This document shows, piece after piece, positions 25,747 to 34,772 of a stretch of 64,000 nucleotides of DNA. Within the stretch, counting starts at the first letter, position 1. The number at the start of each line of letters is the position of its first letter. A model generated the notes under the pieces. That model worked only from the letters and a program-made list of their open reading frames with translations. It had not been told where the DNA came from and made no database searches. Source of the stretch: Reyranella sp. (GTDB lineage Bacteria; Pseudomonadota; Alphaproteobacteria; Reyranellales; Reyranellaceae); NCBI RefSeq assembly GCF_017305915.1, contig NZ_JAFKJN010000017.1, positions 1 to 64,000 on the forward strand. Direction: 5' to 3'. The position numbers were made by a program, and so were the translations under genes.

Positions 25747-26748
25747 ATGAAGGTCCGGTCGGGTTTCATCGACAGCATTGGCAACACGCCGCTCATCAAG
25801 CTCAAGGCCGCGTCCGCCGCGACGGGCTGCGAGATCTACGGCAAGGCGGAGTTCCTCAATCCCGGAGGCTCGGTGAAGGACCGCGCCGCGCTCGCCATCA
25901 TCGAGGATGCCGAGAAACAAGGGAAGCTGCGGCCCGGCGGCGTGATCGTCGAAGGCACCGCCGGCAACACCGGCATCGGCATCGCCCTGGTCGCCAATGC
26001 GCGCGGCTACCGCTCGGTCATCGTGATGCCGGAGACGCAGAGCCAGGAGAAGAAGGACATGTTGCTGCTGTGCGGCGCCGACCTTCGCCTGGTGCCGGCC
26101 GTGCCCTACGCCAACCCCGGCAACTACGTGCGCTATTCCGGCACGCTCGCCGATGAGCTGGCCAAAACCGAGCCGAACGGCGCGATCTGGGCCAACCAGT
26201 TCGACAACGTCGCCAACCGCGAAGGCCATTATCGAACGACCGGTCCGGAGATCTGGGAGCAGACCGAGGGCAAGGTCGCGGGCTTCACCTGCTCGGTCGG
26301 CAGCGGCGGCACCTTGGGCGGCGTGGCGCGGGCTCTTAAAGAGCGCAATCCGGACGTCAAGATCGCGCTCGCCGACCCGATGGGTTCGGCGCTCTACAGT
26401 TGGGTCGTGCGTGGCGAGCTGAAAGCCGAAGGCAATTCCATCACCGAAGGCATCGCCAACGGCCGCGTCACCAAGAATCTCGAAGGCACGCCGATCGACC
26501 TGGCCTACCAGATCACCGACGAGGAGGCCCTGCCCGTCCTGTTCGACCTGATCGAGCACGAGGGCCTGGTGCTGGGCGGCTCGACGGCGATCAACATCGT
26601 CGGCGCCATGCGGCTCGCCAAGGACCTCGGTCCGGGCAAGGTGATCGTCACCATCCTGGCCGACGGCGGCCAGCGCTATCAGTCGAAGCTGTTCAATCCC
26701 GCCTTCCTGCGCGAGAAGAACCTGCCGCTGCCGCCCTGGATGAAATGA
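25747..26748 (+). CDS. cysK: Cysteine synthase (O-acetylserine sulfhydrylase)
   Basis: 333 residues from the ATG at 25747. The PLP lysine is K44 in NPGGSVKDRAAL, and the substrate loop EGTAGNTGIG and phosphate loop GSGGTLGGV are present. The reaction makes L-cysteine from O-acetylserine and sulfide. No cysE is adjacent. The stop overlaps the kynU start as ATGA, so cysteine formation and kynurenine breakdown are coupled here for an unknown reason. Confidence 0.95.
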   Translation: MKVRSGFIDSIGNTPLIKLKAASAATGCEIYGKAEFLNPGGSVKDRAALAIIEDAEKQGKLRPGGVIVEGTAGNTGIGIALVANARGYRSVIVMPETQSQEKKDMLLLCGADLRLVPAVPYANPGNYVRYSGTLADELAKTEPNGAIWANQFDNVANREGHYRTTGPEIWEQTEGKVAGFTCSVGSGGTLGGVARALKERNPDVKIALADPMGSALYSWVVRGELKAEGNSITEGIANGRVTKNLEGTPIDLAYQITDEEALPVLFDLIEHEGLVLGGSTAINIVGAMRLAKDLGPGKVIVTILADGGQRYQSKLFNPAFLREKNLPLPPWMK

Positions 26749-27989
26749 CGGACAGCGCGTCCTCGGACGCGGTCGCCGCTCTCGACGCGGCCGATCCGCT
26801 ACGGGCCTTGCGGGATCGTTTCGCGCTGCCGGACGGCGTGATCTACCTCGACGGCAATTCGCTCGGGCCGCCGCCCAAGGCCGCGTTCGACGAAGTGAGC
26901 CACGCCATGCGCCAGGAATGGGGCGACGGCCTGATCCGCAGCTGGAATGCCGCTGGCTGGTTCACCCTGACCGACACGCTCGGCGATCGTGTCGGCCGCC
27001 TGATCGGCGCCGAGCCGGGCGAGACCGTGGTGACCGACACCACCTCGATCAACATCTACAAGGCCCTGCATGCGGCGCTGGCGCTGCGGCCCGACCGCGG
27101 CGTCATCCTGGCCGAAGCCGACAGCTTCCCCACCGACCTCTACATGGCCGAGGGTGTGGCGAAGTCCCGTCCCGGCACGACCCTGCGTCTGGCGGCTTCG
27201 CACGAGCCGATCGATACGCTGATCGACGAGCGCACCGCCGTCGTGCTGATCAACCACGTCGACTATCGCTCGGGGGTGCTGCGCGACATGGCGGGGCTCA
27301 CCGGCCGTGCGCAGGCAGCCGGCGCGCTGGTCGTCTGGGACCTTTGCCACAGCGTCGGCGCGCTGCCGATCGACCTCAACGCGGCCAAGGCCGATTTCGC
27401 CGTCGGCTGCACCTACAAGTACCTGAACGGCGGCCCTGGCGCGCCGGCCTTCGTGTTCGCGGCGCGCCGCCATCACGACCGCCTGGCGCAACCCCTGTCA
27501 GGCTGGTGGGGCCATGCGCAGCCCTTCGCCATGGCGAGCACGTTCCAGGCGGCACCGGGCATCCGGCGGATGCTGTGCGGCACCCAGCCGATCCTGTCGC
27601 TGCGGGCGCTCGAGGCGGCGCTCGACGTGTTCGACGACGTCGATCTCGCGGCGCTGCGGACCAAGAGCCTCGCCCTCACCGACCTGTTCATGGACCTGCT
27701 CGCGCCGATCAGCCGCGAGTTCGGCCTGCGCATCGTCACGCCGAGCGATCCGGCGCTGCGCGGCAGCCACGTCTCGGTCGCCTTTGGGCACGGTTACGAG
27801 GTCGTGCAGGCCCTCATAGATCGCGGCATCATCGGCGACTTCCGCGCGCCCGACATCATGCGCTTCGGATTCACGCCGCTTTATCTGCGCTATCGCGACG
27901 TGCTCGACGCGGCGAAGGCGCTGGCCGACATCCTGCGCAGCGGCGCCTGGCAGGAGCCGCGTTTTGCCATCCGTTCTTTGGTGACCTGA
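26745..27989 (+). CDS. kynU: Kynureninase
   Basis: 414 residues from the ATG at 26745; the longer frame upstream is out of phase with cysK and not real. Landmarks are IYLDGNSLGPPP at the N-terminus, the DLCHSVGALPIDL aspartate region near 200 and the PLP lysine K225 in CTYKYLNGGPG. It cleaves kynurenine to anthranilate and alanine. No kynA or kynB is in the window. It overlaps the next gene by one base. Confidence 0.95.
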   Translation: MTDSASSDAVAALDAADPLRALRDRFALPDGVIYLDGNSLGPPPKAAFDEVSHAMRQEWGDGLIRSWNAAGWFTLTDTLGDRVGRLIGAEPGETVVTDTTSINIYKALHAALALRPDRGVILAEADSFPTDLYMAEGVAKSRPGTTLRLAASHEPIDTLIDERTAVVLINHVDYRSGVLRDMAGLTGRAQAAGALVVWDLCHSVGALPIDLNAAKADFAVGCTYKYLNGGPGAPAFVFAARRHHDRLAQPLSGWWGHAQPFAMASTFQAAPGIRRMLCGTQPILSLRALEAALDVFDDVDLAALRTKSLALTDLFMDLLAPISREFGLRIVTPSDPALRGSHVSVAFGHGYEVVQALIDRGIIGDFRAPDIMRFGFTPLYLRYRDVLDAAKALADILRSGAWQEPRFAIRSLVT

Positions 27990-28903
27990 TGAGCCGTGTC
28001 GTCGTCTGCGGAAGCCTCAACATGGACGTGGTCGTCGAGAGCGCGCGGCGGCCGCAGGCCGGCGAGACGCTTCTCGGTGCCAGGGTCTCGTTCCTGCCCG
28101 GCGGCAAGGGCCTCAACCAGGCGGTGGCGGCGGCGCGGCTCGGCGCCTCGACGGCGATGCTGGGCGCGATCGGCCATGACGCCTTCGGCAACACCCTGCG
28201 CGGCTTCCTGGCGGACAACGACGTCGACAGCTCGGGCGTGCGCGCGCTGCGCCCGCACGCGACCGGCCTCGCCCTGATCCAGGTGGCCGAGGGCGACAAC
28301 GCCATCACCGTCGCCTCGGGCGCCAACCATCACTTCACCAGCGCCATGGTGCGTACGCGACCGCGCAGCGACGAGGTCTGGGTGGCGCAGTTCGAGACTC
28401 CAACCGAGACCACGCATGCATTGCTCATGCAGGCTCGACAGGCCGGTGCGCGCACCGTGCTGAACCTGGCGCCGTTCGTCCCTCATCCCGCCCGCATGCT
28501 GAAGTGCGTCGATATCGCGGTGTTGAACGAGATCGAGCTCGCCCAGGCGACGGGCAGCCGGCTCCGCGGCTCGAGCAGCCGTCGCGTGGTCGGCGAGGCC
28601 TGCGAGCGGTTGCGGACGCGCGGGCCGCGGGCGGTGATCGCCACTCTGGGCGAGCGCGGCGCCGTGGTCGTAACCAGGGACGGCCAGACCAACATCCCAG
28701 CCTTCCCGGCCAAGGTCGTCGACACGACCGGTGCAGGCGACTGCTTCGTCGGCGCGCTGGCGGCGAAGCTGGCCGCCGGGGCGACGCCGGTCGAGGCCGC
28801 TCGATATGGCTGTGCCGCCTCGGCCTGCGCAGTCGAGAAGCTGGGCGCGGCGCCCTCGATGCCCTCGGCCAAGGACGTTGCGGCGCGGCTCGCGCGGGCC
28901 TAA
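27989..28903 (+). CDS. PfkB/ribokinase-family sugar kinase
   Basis: 304 residues from the ATG at 27989. Signatures: VCGSLNMDVVVE at the N-terminus, PGGKGLNQAVAAARLG (substrate lid), and the catalytic/anion-hole motif DTTGAGDCFVGALAAKLAAG near residue 245. It is closest to ribokinase (RbsK), which would also fit with the ADP-ribose pyrophosphatase upstream that releases ribose phosphate. The natural sugar or nucleoside is not certain. Confidence 0.92.
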   Translation: MSRVVVCGSLNMDVVVESARRPQAGETLLGARVSFLPGGKGLNQAVAAARLGASTAMLGAIGHDAFGNTLRGFLADNDVDSSGVRALRPHATGLALIQVAEGDNAITVASGANHHFTSAMVRTRPRSDEVWVAQFETPTETTHALLMQARQAGARTVLNLAPFVPHPARMLKCVDIAVLNEIELAQATGSRLRGSSSRRVVGEACERLRTRGPRAVIATLGERGAVVVTRDGQTNIPAFPAKVVDTTGAGDCFVGALAAKLAAGATPVEAARYGCAASACAVEKLGAAPSMPSAKDVAARLARA

Positions 28904-28912
28904 ATCCTGCCC

Positions 28913-29614
28913 ATGGTCGAAGAACTCTTTCGTCAGGACGCATACCTCAAGCAGGCCGACGCCACCGTGACCGCGGTCGAGGACCGCGGCGTGCGGCTCG
29001 ATCGCTCGATCTTCTATCCGACCGGCGGCGGCCAGCCCGGCGACACCGGCGTGCTGCGCTGGGCCGGCGGCGAGGCCAAGATCGTCGACACCGTGAAGGC
29101 CGACGGCAACGACGTGCTGCACGTGCTTGACCCCGCCTCGCCCAAGCCCGAACTCGGCGCCAAGGTGCAGGCCGAGATCAACTGGGAGCGCCGCTACAAG
29201 CACATGCGCATGCACACCGCGCTGCATGTCATGTCGGCGGTCATCAAGGGCAACGTCACCGGCGGCCAGGTCAATGCCGACAAGAGCCGGCTCGATTTCA
29301 ACCTGGAAGGCGACGTGCCGACCAAGGAATGGGTGACCGAGGAGATCAACAAGATCCTCAGCACCGACCGCCCGGTCGTGCCGCAATGGGTGACCGACGA
29401 GGAGCTGACGTCGCGGCCCGAGCTGGTGAAGACCATGAGCGTGCGCCCGCCGATGGGCCAGGGCCGCGTGCGGCTGCTGTCGATCGAAGGTGTCGACCTG
29501 CAGGCCTGCGGCGGCACCCACGTCGCGCAGACCGCCGAGATCGGCCGCGTCGAGTGCATCAAGATCGAGAACAAGGGGAAGATGAACCGCCGGTTCATCA
29601 TCGCGCTGCCGTAG
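28913..29614 (+). CDS. alaX: AlaX-type trans-editing protein (alanyl-tRNA editing domain)
   Basis: 233 residues matching the stand-alone alanyl-tRNA synthetase editing domain: FYPTGGGQPGDTG at 35-46, the zinc site H101-x3-H105 (HTALH) and C199-x3-H203 (CGGTH). It removes serine wrongly attached to tRNA-Ala. It sits 9 bases after the kinase gene, inside a sulfur amino acid neighbourhood. Confidence 0.93.
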   Translation: MVEELFRQDAYLKQADATVTAVEDRGVRLDRSIFYPTGGGQPGDTGVLRWAGGEAKIVDTVKADGNDVLHVLDPASPKPELGAKVQAEINWERRYKHMRMHTALHVMSAVIKGNVTGGQVNADKSRLDFNLEGDVPTKEWVTEEINKILSTDRPVVPQWVTDEELTSRPELVKTMSVRPPMGQGRVRLLSIEGVDLQACGGTHVAQTAEIGRVECIKIENKGKMNRRFIIALP

Positions 29615-29627
29615 AGAGGACCGCCCA

Positions 29628-30488
29628 ATGAACTACGCCCGATCCGACGCCCTCGTCAGCACCGAGTGGCTCGCGGACCATCTCGACGCGCCCGACATCC
29701 GCATCGTCGACGGCTCGTTCTTCCTGCCGGCGCAGAAGCGCGATCCCAAGGCCGAGTTCGCGAACCAGCACATCCCGGGCGCGGTGTTCTTCGATATCGA
29801 CGAGATCGCCGACACCTCGAATCCGCTGCCGCACATGATGCCCACCTCGGAGAAGTTCTCCTCGCGGGTGCGCAAGCTCGGGCTGGGCGACGGCAACAAG
29901 ATCATCGTCTACGACACCTCGCCGATGACCGGTGCTTGCCGGGTGTGGTGGATGTTCCGCGCCATGGGCCACAAGGACGTGGCGGTGCTCGACGGCGGCC
30001 TGCCCAAGTGGATGGCCGAGGGCCGCACAGTCACCGACGACCCGACGCCGCCGCGCGAGCGCCACTTCACGGCGCGGCTGGACAATACGCTGGTGCGCTC
30101 GATCGACGATGTGCGCGGCCTGCTCGACAGCAAGCGCGAGCAGGTGGTCGATGCCCGTGCCGCCAACCGCTTTCGCGGCGAGGTGCCCGAGCCGCGCGCC
30201 GGCCTGCGCAGCGGCCACATGCCGGGTGCGCTCAACCTGCCCTACAACGACCTGCTCGATTCCCGGACCGGCACCATGCTGCCGGCAGCCGAGCTGCAGG
30301 CCCGCATCAAGGCGGCCGGCATCGATCCGGCGAAGAAGGTCACGGCGAGCTGCGGCTCGGGCGTCACCGCCTGCGTCGTCGGGCTTGCCCTCTATCTCAC
30401 CGGCGCGCCCGAGGCCGCGATCTACGACGGCTCGTGGACCGAATGGGGTGGCCGTGAGGACACGCCGGTCGTGACCGGGGCGGCGTGA
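29628..30488 (+). CDS. sseA: 3-mercaptopyruvate sulfurtransferase
   Basis: 286 residues with two rhodanese domains. The second ends in the active-site loop C242-GSGVT, the signature that distinguishes mercaptopyruvate from thiosulfate sulfurtransferases (CRxGxR/T). It moves sulfur from 3-mercaptopyruvate to thiols or cyanide. It shares an operon with cysK and metC, and overlaps the SDR gene by one base. Confidence 0.95.
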   Translation: MNYARSDALVSTEWLADHLDAPDIRIVDGSFFLPAQKRDPKAEFANQHIPGAVFFDIDEIADTSNPLPHMMPTSEKFSSRVRKLGLGDGNKIIVYDTSPMTGACRVWWMFRAMGHKDVAVLDGGLPKWMAEGRTVTDDPTPPRERHFTARLDNTLVRSIDDVRGLLDSKREQVVDARAANRFRGEVPEPRAGLRSGHMPGALNLPYNDLLDSRTGTMLPAAELQARIKAAGIDPAKKVTASCGSGVTACVVGLALYLTGAPEAAIYDGSWTEWGGREDTPVVTGAA

Positions 30489-31348
30489 TGGCTGCCCGAG
30501 GTTCCGTTGTCGTCACCGGAGCCTCGACCGGCATCGGCTCGGCCTGCGTGAAGGTCCTGACGGCGGCGGGCTTCCATGTCTTCGGCAGCGTACGCATGCA
30601 AGCCGATGCCGACCGCCTCGCCCAGGAGTTCGGCGCCGGCTTCACGCCCCTCCTCTTCGACGTCACCGACCGGGCGGCGGTGGCCCGTGCGGCACAGACG
30701 GTCGAGCAGGCGCTGGCCGACGCGACCCTGGCCGGCCTGGTCAACAATGCCGGCATCGCGGTGGCCGGACCGCTGCTCTATCTGCCCATCGAGGACTTCG
30801 AGCAGCAGTTCGCCGTCAACGTGACCGGCCAGCTGATCGTCACCCAGGCCTTCGCGCCGCTGCTTGGCGCCGATCGCAGCCGCAAGGGCGCGCCGGGGCG
30901 CATCGTCATGATCTCGTCGGTCGGCGGCCGCAATGCGCTGCCGCTCGCCGGGCCCTACGCCGCCTCCAAGTTCGCGGTCGAGGGGCTGTCCGAGGCGCTG
31001 CGCCGCGAGCTGATGCTGTTCGGCATCGACGTCGTCATCGTCGCGCCCGGCGCGGTCGTGACGCCGATCTGGGGCAAGAGCGACGATCGCGTCGCCGCCT
31101 TCGCCAACACGCCCTATGCCGCCGCGGTCGAGAAGATGAAGGCCTTCATGACGACCATCGCGGCGAAGGGGCTGCCGCCCGAGCGCATCGGCGAGGCGGT
31201 GAAGACGGCGCTCACGGCGCCGAAGCCGAAGACCCGCTACACGCTCGCGCCCAACCCGTTCCAGCAGTTCCTGACGACCCGGCTGCCCAAGCGCCTGGTC
31301 GATCGCACGATCGCCCGGCAGATCGGCTTGCTGCCGCCCGCTCGATGA
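30488..31348 (+). CDS. Short-chain dehydrogenase/reductase (SDR)
   Basis: 286 residues from the ATG at 30488. It has the NAD(P) motif TGASTGIG at about 10-17, the NNAGIA motif and the catalytic YAASK motif within GPYAASKFAVEGLSEALRREL. The fold suits classical SDRs acting on steroid- or retinol-like alcohols, but the substrate is unknown. It overlaps both neighbours by a few bases. Confidence 0.92.
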   Translation: MAARGSVVVTGASTGIGSACVKVLTAAGFHVFGSVRMQADADRLAQEFGAGFTPLLFDVTDRAAVARAAQTVEQALADATLAGLVNNAGIAVAGPLLYLPIEDFEQQFAVNVTGQLIVTQAFAPLLGADRSRKGAPGRIVMISSVGGRNALPLAGPYAASKFAVEGLSEALRRELMLFGIDVVIVAPGAVVTPIWGKSDDRVAAFANTPYAAAVEKMKAFMTTIAAKGLPPERIGEAVKTALTAPKPKTRYTLAPNPFQQFLTTRLPKRLVDRTIARQIGLLPPAR

Positions 31349-31908
31349 CGCATCAGCCGCCGCCGCGTAGCGACGGCACGCTACCGGTCACGATCACGTA
31401 CCTCGAGATTGCGCCGAAGGACTGGACGCGACGCGGCCAGCCGCCCCGGATCGCGATCGAGATCGTTCGCGTGCCTCGGCCGACGGCTGCGGTCTACTTC
31501 GATCTCTACGATCGCGTCGGCCGCGACTGGCTGTGGTACGAGCGCCGGCTGCTCGGCGAGGCGGCGCTGACGGCCCTGCTCAACCGTCCCGGTCACGAGG
31601 TTCATGTCGCGCTGCACGACGGCGCGCTGGTCGGCTACTTCGAGCTCTACGACGACGAGATCGTCTTCTTCGGCCTGACACCCGAGTACATCGGCCAACG
31701 CATCGGCCCGTGGTTGCTCGACCGCGCGATCGAGCGCGGTTTTACGCGCGGCGCCGCGACGCTTGTTCTCAACACCAACACGGTCGACCATCCGCGCGCG
31801 CTCGACACGTACCGCAAGGCAGGTTTTCGCATCGTCAGGCGCGAAGAGACGGAGCTGCAGGATCCGCGCGTGCTGTGGCCGGACATCTATCGGTGGCCGC
31901 CGAAGTAA
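31345..31908 (+). CDS. GNAT-family acetyltransferase
   Basis: 187 residues. The C-terminal half carries the GNAT core (VHVALHDGALVGYFELYDDEIVFFGLTPEYIGQRIGPWLLDRAIERGFTRGA), with GQRIG as the acyl-CoA loop, and NTVDHPRALDTYRKAGFRIV at the end. The N-terminal half (TLPVTITYLEIAPKDWTR) is shared with a set of alphaproteobacterial acetyltransferases. Start overlaps the SDR stop as ATGA. Target unknown. Confidence 0.85.
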   Translation: MTHQPPPRSDGTLPVTITYLEIAPKDWTRRGQPPRIAIEIVRVPRPTAAVYFDLYDRVGRDWLWYERRLLGEAALTALLNRPGHEVHVALHDGALVGYFELYDDEIVFFGLTPEYIGQRIGPWLLDRAIERGFTRGAATLVLNTNTVDHPRALDTYRKAGFRIVRREETELQDPRVLWPDIYRWPPK

Positions 31909-31931
31909 CGGCTGTGCCATAGTCGGTCACC

Positions 31932-33125
31932 ATGACCGCGAAGAAAACTTATACCCGCCCCGACACTGTTTTGGCCGTTGCCGGCCGCGATCCCGACAAC
32001 AACTTCGGCATCGTCAATCCGCCTGTCTATCACGCCTCGACCATCCTCTCCCCGACCATGGAGAAGTTCGAGAACCGCGTCCCGTTCGAGGGCTTCGGCT
32101 ACGGCCGCAACGGCACGCCGACGCAGAAGGCCCTGGAGGATGCGGTCGCCGCGATCGAGGGTGCGCATCGCTCGATTGCCGTGCAGTCGGGCCTCGCCGC
32201 GGTCACCGGCGCGATCGTCGGCTTCCTCAAGACCGGCGACCACATGCTGCTGACCGACAACTGCTACGGTCCGGCGCGCCGCTTCGCCAACACCACGCTC
32301 AAGGGCTTCGGCGTCGAGACGACCTTCTTCGATCCGATGATCGGCGCGGGCATCGAGAAACTGATCAAGCCTAACACCAAGGTCGTCTATCTCGAGGCGC
32401 CGGGCTCGCAGACCTTCGAGGTGCAGGACGTCGACGCGATCGCCGCCGTTGCCAAGAAGCACGGCGCCGCGGTGCTGATCGACAACACCTGGGCGACGCC
32501 GCTCTACTTCAAGCCGTTCGACCATGGCTGCGATCTGTCGATCCACGCCGGCACCAAGTACATCGTCGGCCATTCCGACGCGATGATGGGCATCATCTCC
32601 TGCCGCGACCGCGCGATGTTCGAGGTCGCCAAGACGGCCTGCCAGAACTTCGGCTGCCATGCCGCGCCGGACGACAGCTATCTCGCGCTGCGCGGCTTGC
32701 GCACCATGGCGGTGCGGCTGCGCCATCACGAGAAGAGCGGCCTCACCATCGCCCACTGGCTGAAGACGCGGCCCGAGGTCGACAAGGTCCTGCACCCCGC
32801 CCTGCCCGACTGCCCCGGCCACGAGAACTGGAAGAAGCAGTTCAAGGGCTCGTCCGGCCTGTTCTCGTTCACGCTGCGCGACGGCACCAGCAAGAAGGCG
32901 GTGGCCGCGATGCTCGACGGCATGGATATCTTCGGCATGGGCGCCTCGTGGGGCGGCTACGAGAGCCTGCTGATCCCGGCGCATCCGGACAACTATCGCT
33001 CGGCGGTGCCGTGGCCCAAGGACAAGCACGTGCTGCGCGTCCATATCGGCCTCGAGGATGTCGAGGACCTGAAGACCGACCTCGCCGAAGGCTTCGACCG
33101 GCTGAACCGCGCCCACAACGCCTGA
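31932..33125 (+). CDS. metC: Cystathionine beta-lyase
   Basis: 397 residues of the Cys/Met PLP family, with the PLP lysine K209 in SIHAGTKYIVGHSD and the substrate loop YGRNGTPTQKALE near 57-69. The C-terminal MDIFGMGASWGGYESL stretch points to the cystathionine beta-lyase branch rather than gamma-synthase. It would yield homocysteine, pyruvate and ammonia, and can also release H2S from cysteine. It belongs to the cysK-sseA neighbourhood. Confidence 0.93.
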   Translation: MTAKKTYTRPDTVLAVAGRDPDNNFGIVNPPVYHASTILSPTMEKFENRVPFEGFGYGRNGTPTQKALEDAVAAIEGAHRSIAVQSGLAAVTGAIVGFLKTGDHMLLTDNCYGPARRFANTTLKGFGVETTFFDPMIGAGIEKLIKPNTKVVYLEAPGSQTFEVQDVDAIAAVAKKHGAAVLIDNTWATPLYFKPFDHGCDLSIHAGTKYIVGHSDAMMGIISCRDRAMFEVAKTACQNFGCHAAPDDSYLALRGLRTMAVRLRHHEKSGLTIAHWLKTRPEVDKVLHPALPDCPGHENWKKQFKGSSGLFSFTLRDGTSKKAVAAMLDGMDIFGMGASWGGYESLLIPAHPDNYRSAVPWPKDKHVLRVHIGLEDVEDLKTDLAEGFDRLNRAHNA

Positions 33126-33193
33126 CGCCGGCTGCCGCACAGCGGTCGCGGCTGCCGCTTGCCTTGGCGGTCCCCGCAGGGGACGCTCGGGCC

Positions 33194-34768
33194 ATGAAGG
33201 AAGTTCCCGTCCTGATCGTCGGCGGTGGGCCGGTCGGCCTCACCGCCTCGCTGATGCTCTCGCGGCTCGGCATCGAGTCGCTGCTGGTCGAACGCCATCC
33301 CGGCACCGCCATCCATCCCAAGGCGCGCGGCATCAACGCCCGGACCATGGAGATCTTCCACCAGCAGGGCATCGAGGACGACGTCCGCGCCGCCGGCCTG
33401 CCGCCCGACAAGGTCGGCTTCATCGTCTGGACCAAGACCCTGGCCGGCGAGGAGATCGAGCGGCGCGTGCCGTGGGGCCAGAGCATGCAGCGCGCCGAGG
33501 TGACGCCGGTCCGCGCCTGTCTCTGCGCGCAGGACTATCTCGAGCCGGTGCTACGGCGATGCGCCGAGAAGCAGCCGCTCGGCACGCTGCTCTTCGACAC
33601 CGAGCTCACGACGTTCGAGCAGGACGACACGCGCGTGCTGGCGACCATCACGAACGTCAAGACCGGCGCCTCCGAGCAGGTCAACGCGCAGTTCATGATC
33701 GCCGCCGACGGCGCGCAAAGCCGCGTGCGCGCCGCGCTCGGCATCGGCATGCAGGGCAAGAAGGACGTCTATGACAGCGTGAACGTCCTGCTCGAGGCCG
33801 ACCTGCGGCCGTGGACGCAGGACCGGCCGGCCGCGCTCTACTTCGTCGAGAACGAGGAGATGCGCGCGACCTTCCTCACCATCAACGCGCATGATCGCTG
33901 GGGCTTTCTGGTCAATTCCCTGAAGGCGCACGGCCGCAAACCGGAGGATTTCACGCCCGATCACTCGGCGGCCATGATCCGGCGCGCCGTCGGCGTTCCC
34001 GATCTGCCGGTGAAGGTGCTGGGCGTGGCGCCGTGGGTCGCCTCGGCGCATGTCGCCGAGCGCTATCGCGACGGCCGCGTGTTCCTGGCCGGCGACGCGG
34101 CGCACGAGATGCCGCCGACCGGCGGCTTCGGCATGAACACCGGCGTCCAGGACGTCCAGAACCTCGCCTGGAAGATGGCTACTGTGCTCAACGGCAAGGC
34201 GGCAGATGCGCTGCTCGACACCTACCATGATGAGCGCCAGCCCTTCGGCAAGGCGATCACCGAGCAGGCGCTGGCCAACGCCGCGTCGATGGGCCGGATG
34301 GCGAAGACGCTGCAGGGCAAGGGCGCGCGCCGCGAGTTCCTCAACGAGCAGGGCATGATCTTCGGCGCGACCTACCAGTCGCGCGCCGTGATCCCGGACG
34401 GCAGCCCCCGCCCCGTCGTCGCCGATCCGGTGACCGAGTACGCGCCTTCGGCCTGGCCCGGCGCTCGCGCGCCGCACGCCTGGGTGCAGAAGGGCGGCGT
34501 GCGCGTCTCGACGATCGATCTGGTCGGCAACGGCTTCGTGCTGCTGGCGGGCACCAAGGGCGGTTGGGCCGAGGCAGCGATGCCGAACGCGATCGAGCCG
34601 ATCGTGCTCGGCGACGAGGAGCCGTGGCGCGACCTCTACGGTATCGACGCGGACGGCGCCGTCCTGGTGCGGCCGGACGGGCATGTGGCCTGGCGTAGCG
34701 CCGGGGTCGCCACCGATCCCGGCCGCACGTTGGCCGGCACGATGAACGCCATCACCGGAACGGCCTGA
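33194..34768 (+). CDS. FAD-dependent aromatic hydroxylase (PheA/TfdB family)
   Basis: 524 residues from the ATG at 33194. N-terminal FAD motif GGGPVGLTASLMLSRLG, the second FAD motif with the GDAAHEMPPTGGFGMNTGVQD helix near 300, and a C-terminal thioredoxin-like domain (VLVRPDGHVAWRS near 495) typical of phenol 2-monooxygenase-type enzymes. It hydroxylates an aromatic ring with NAD(P)H and O2. It is followed 4 bases later by a Bug-type binding protein, again pairing an aromatic enzyme with a carboxylate receptor as at 1275-3415. Confidence 0.9.
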   Translation: MKEVPVLIVGGGPVGLTASLMLSRLGIESLLVERHPGTAIHPKARGINARTMEIFHQQGIEDDVRAAGLPPDKVGFIVWTKTLAGEEIERRVPWGQSMQRAEVTPVRACLCAQDYLEPVLRRCAEKQPLGTLLFDTELTTFEQDDTRVLATITNVKTGASEQVNAQFMIAADGAQSRVRAALGIGMQGKKDVYDSVNVLLEADLRPWTQDRPAALYFVENEEMRATFLTINAHDRWGFLVNSLKAHGRKPEDFTPDHSAAMIRRAVGVPDLPVKVLGVAPWVASAHVAERYRDGRVFLAGDAAHEMPPTGGFGMNTGVQDVQNLAWKMATVLNGKAADALLDTYHDERQPFGKAITEQALANAASMGRMAKTLQGKGARREFLNEQGMIFGATYQSRAVIPDGSPRPVVADPVTEYAPSAWPGARAPHAWVQKGGVRVSTIDLVGNGFVLLAGTKGGWAEAAMPNAIEPIVLGDEEPWRDLYGIDADGAVLVRPDGHVAWRSAGVATDPGRTLAGTMNAITGTA

Positions 34769-34772
34769 TCCA

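Noticed and set aside
24703..26559. 618-codon minus-strand frame across tRNA-Asn and the NUDIX/cysK genes
   Set aside because: It reads through a tRNA and is antisense to two clear enzymes.
26745..27989. Kynurenine pathway as a complete NAD route here
   Set aside because: Only kynU is present; kynurenine monooxygenase and hydroxyanthranilate dioxygenase are not in the window. The LigB-type enzyme at 263 is not of the 3-HAO cupin family.
27890..29521. 543-codon minus-strand open frame
   Set aside because: Antisense to the PfkB kinase and alaX genes, which carry intact motifs; no family signal in the frame itself.
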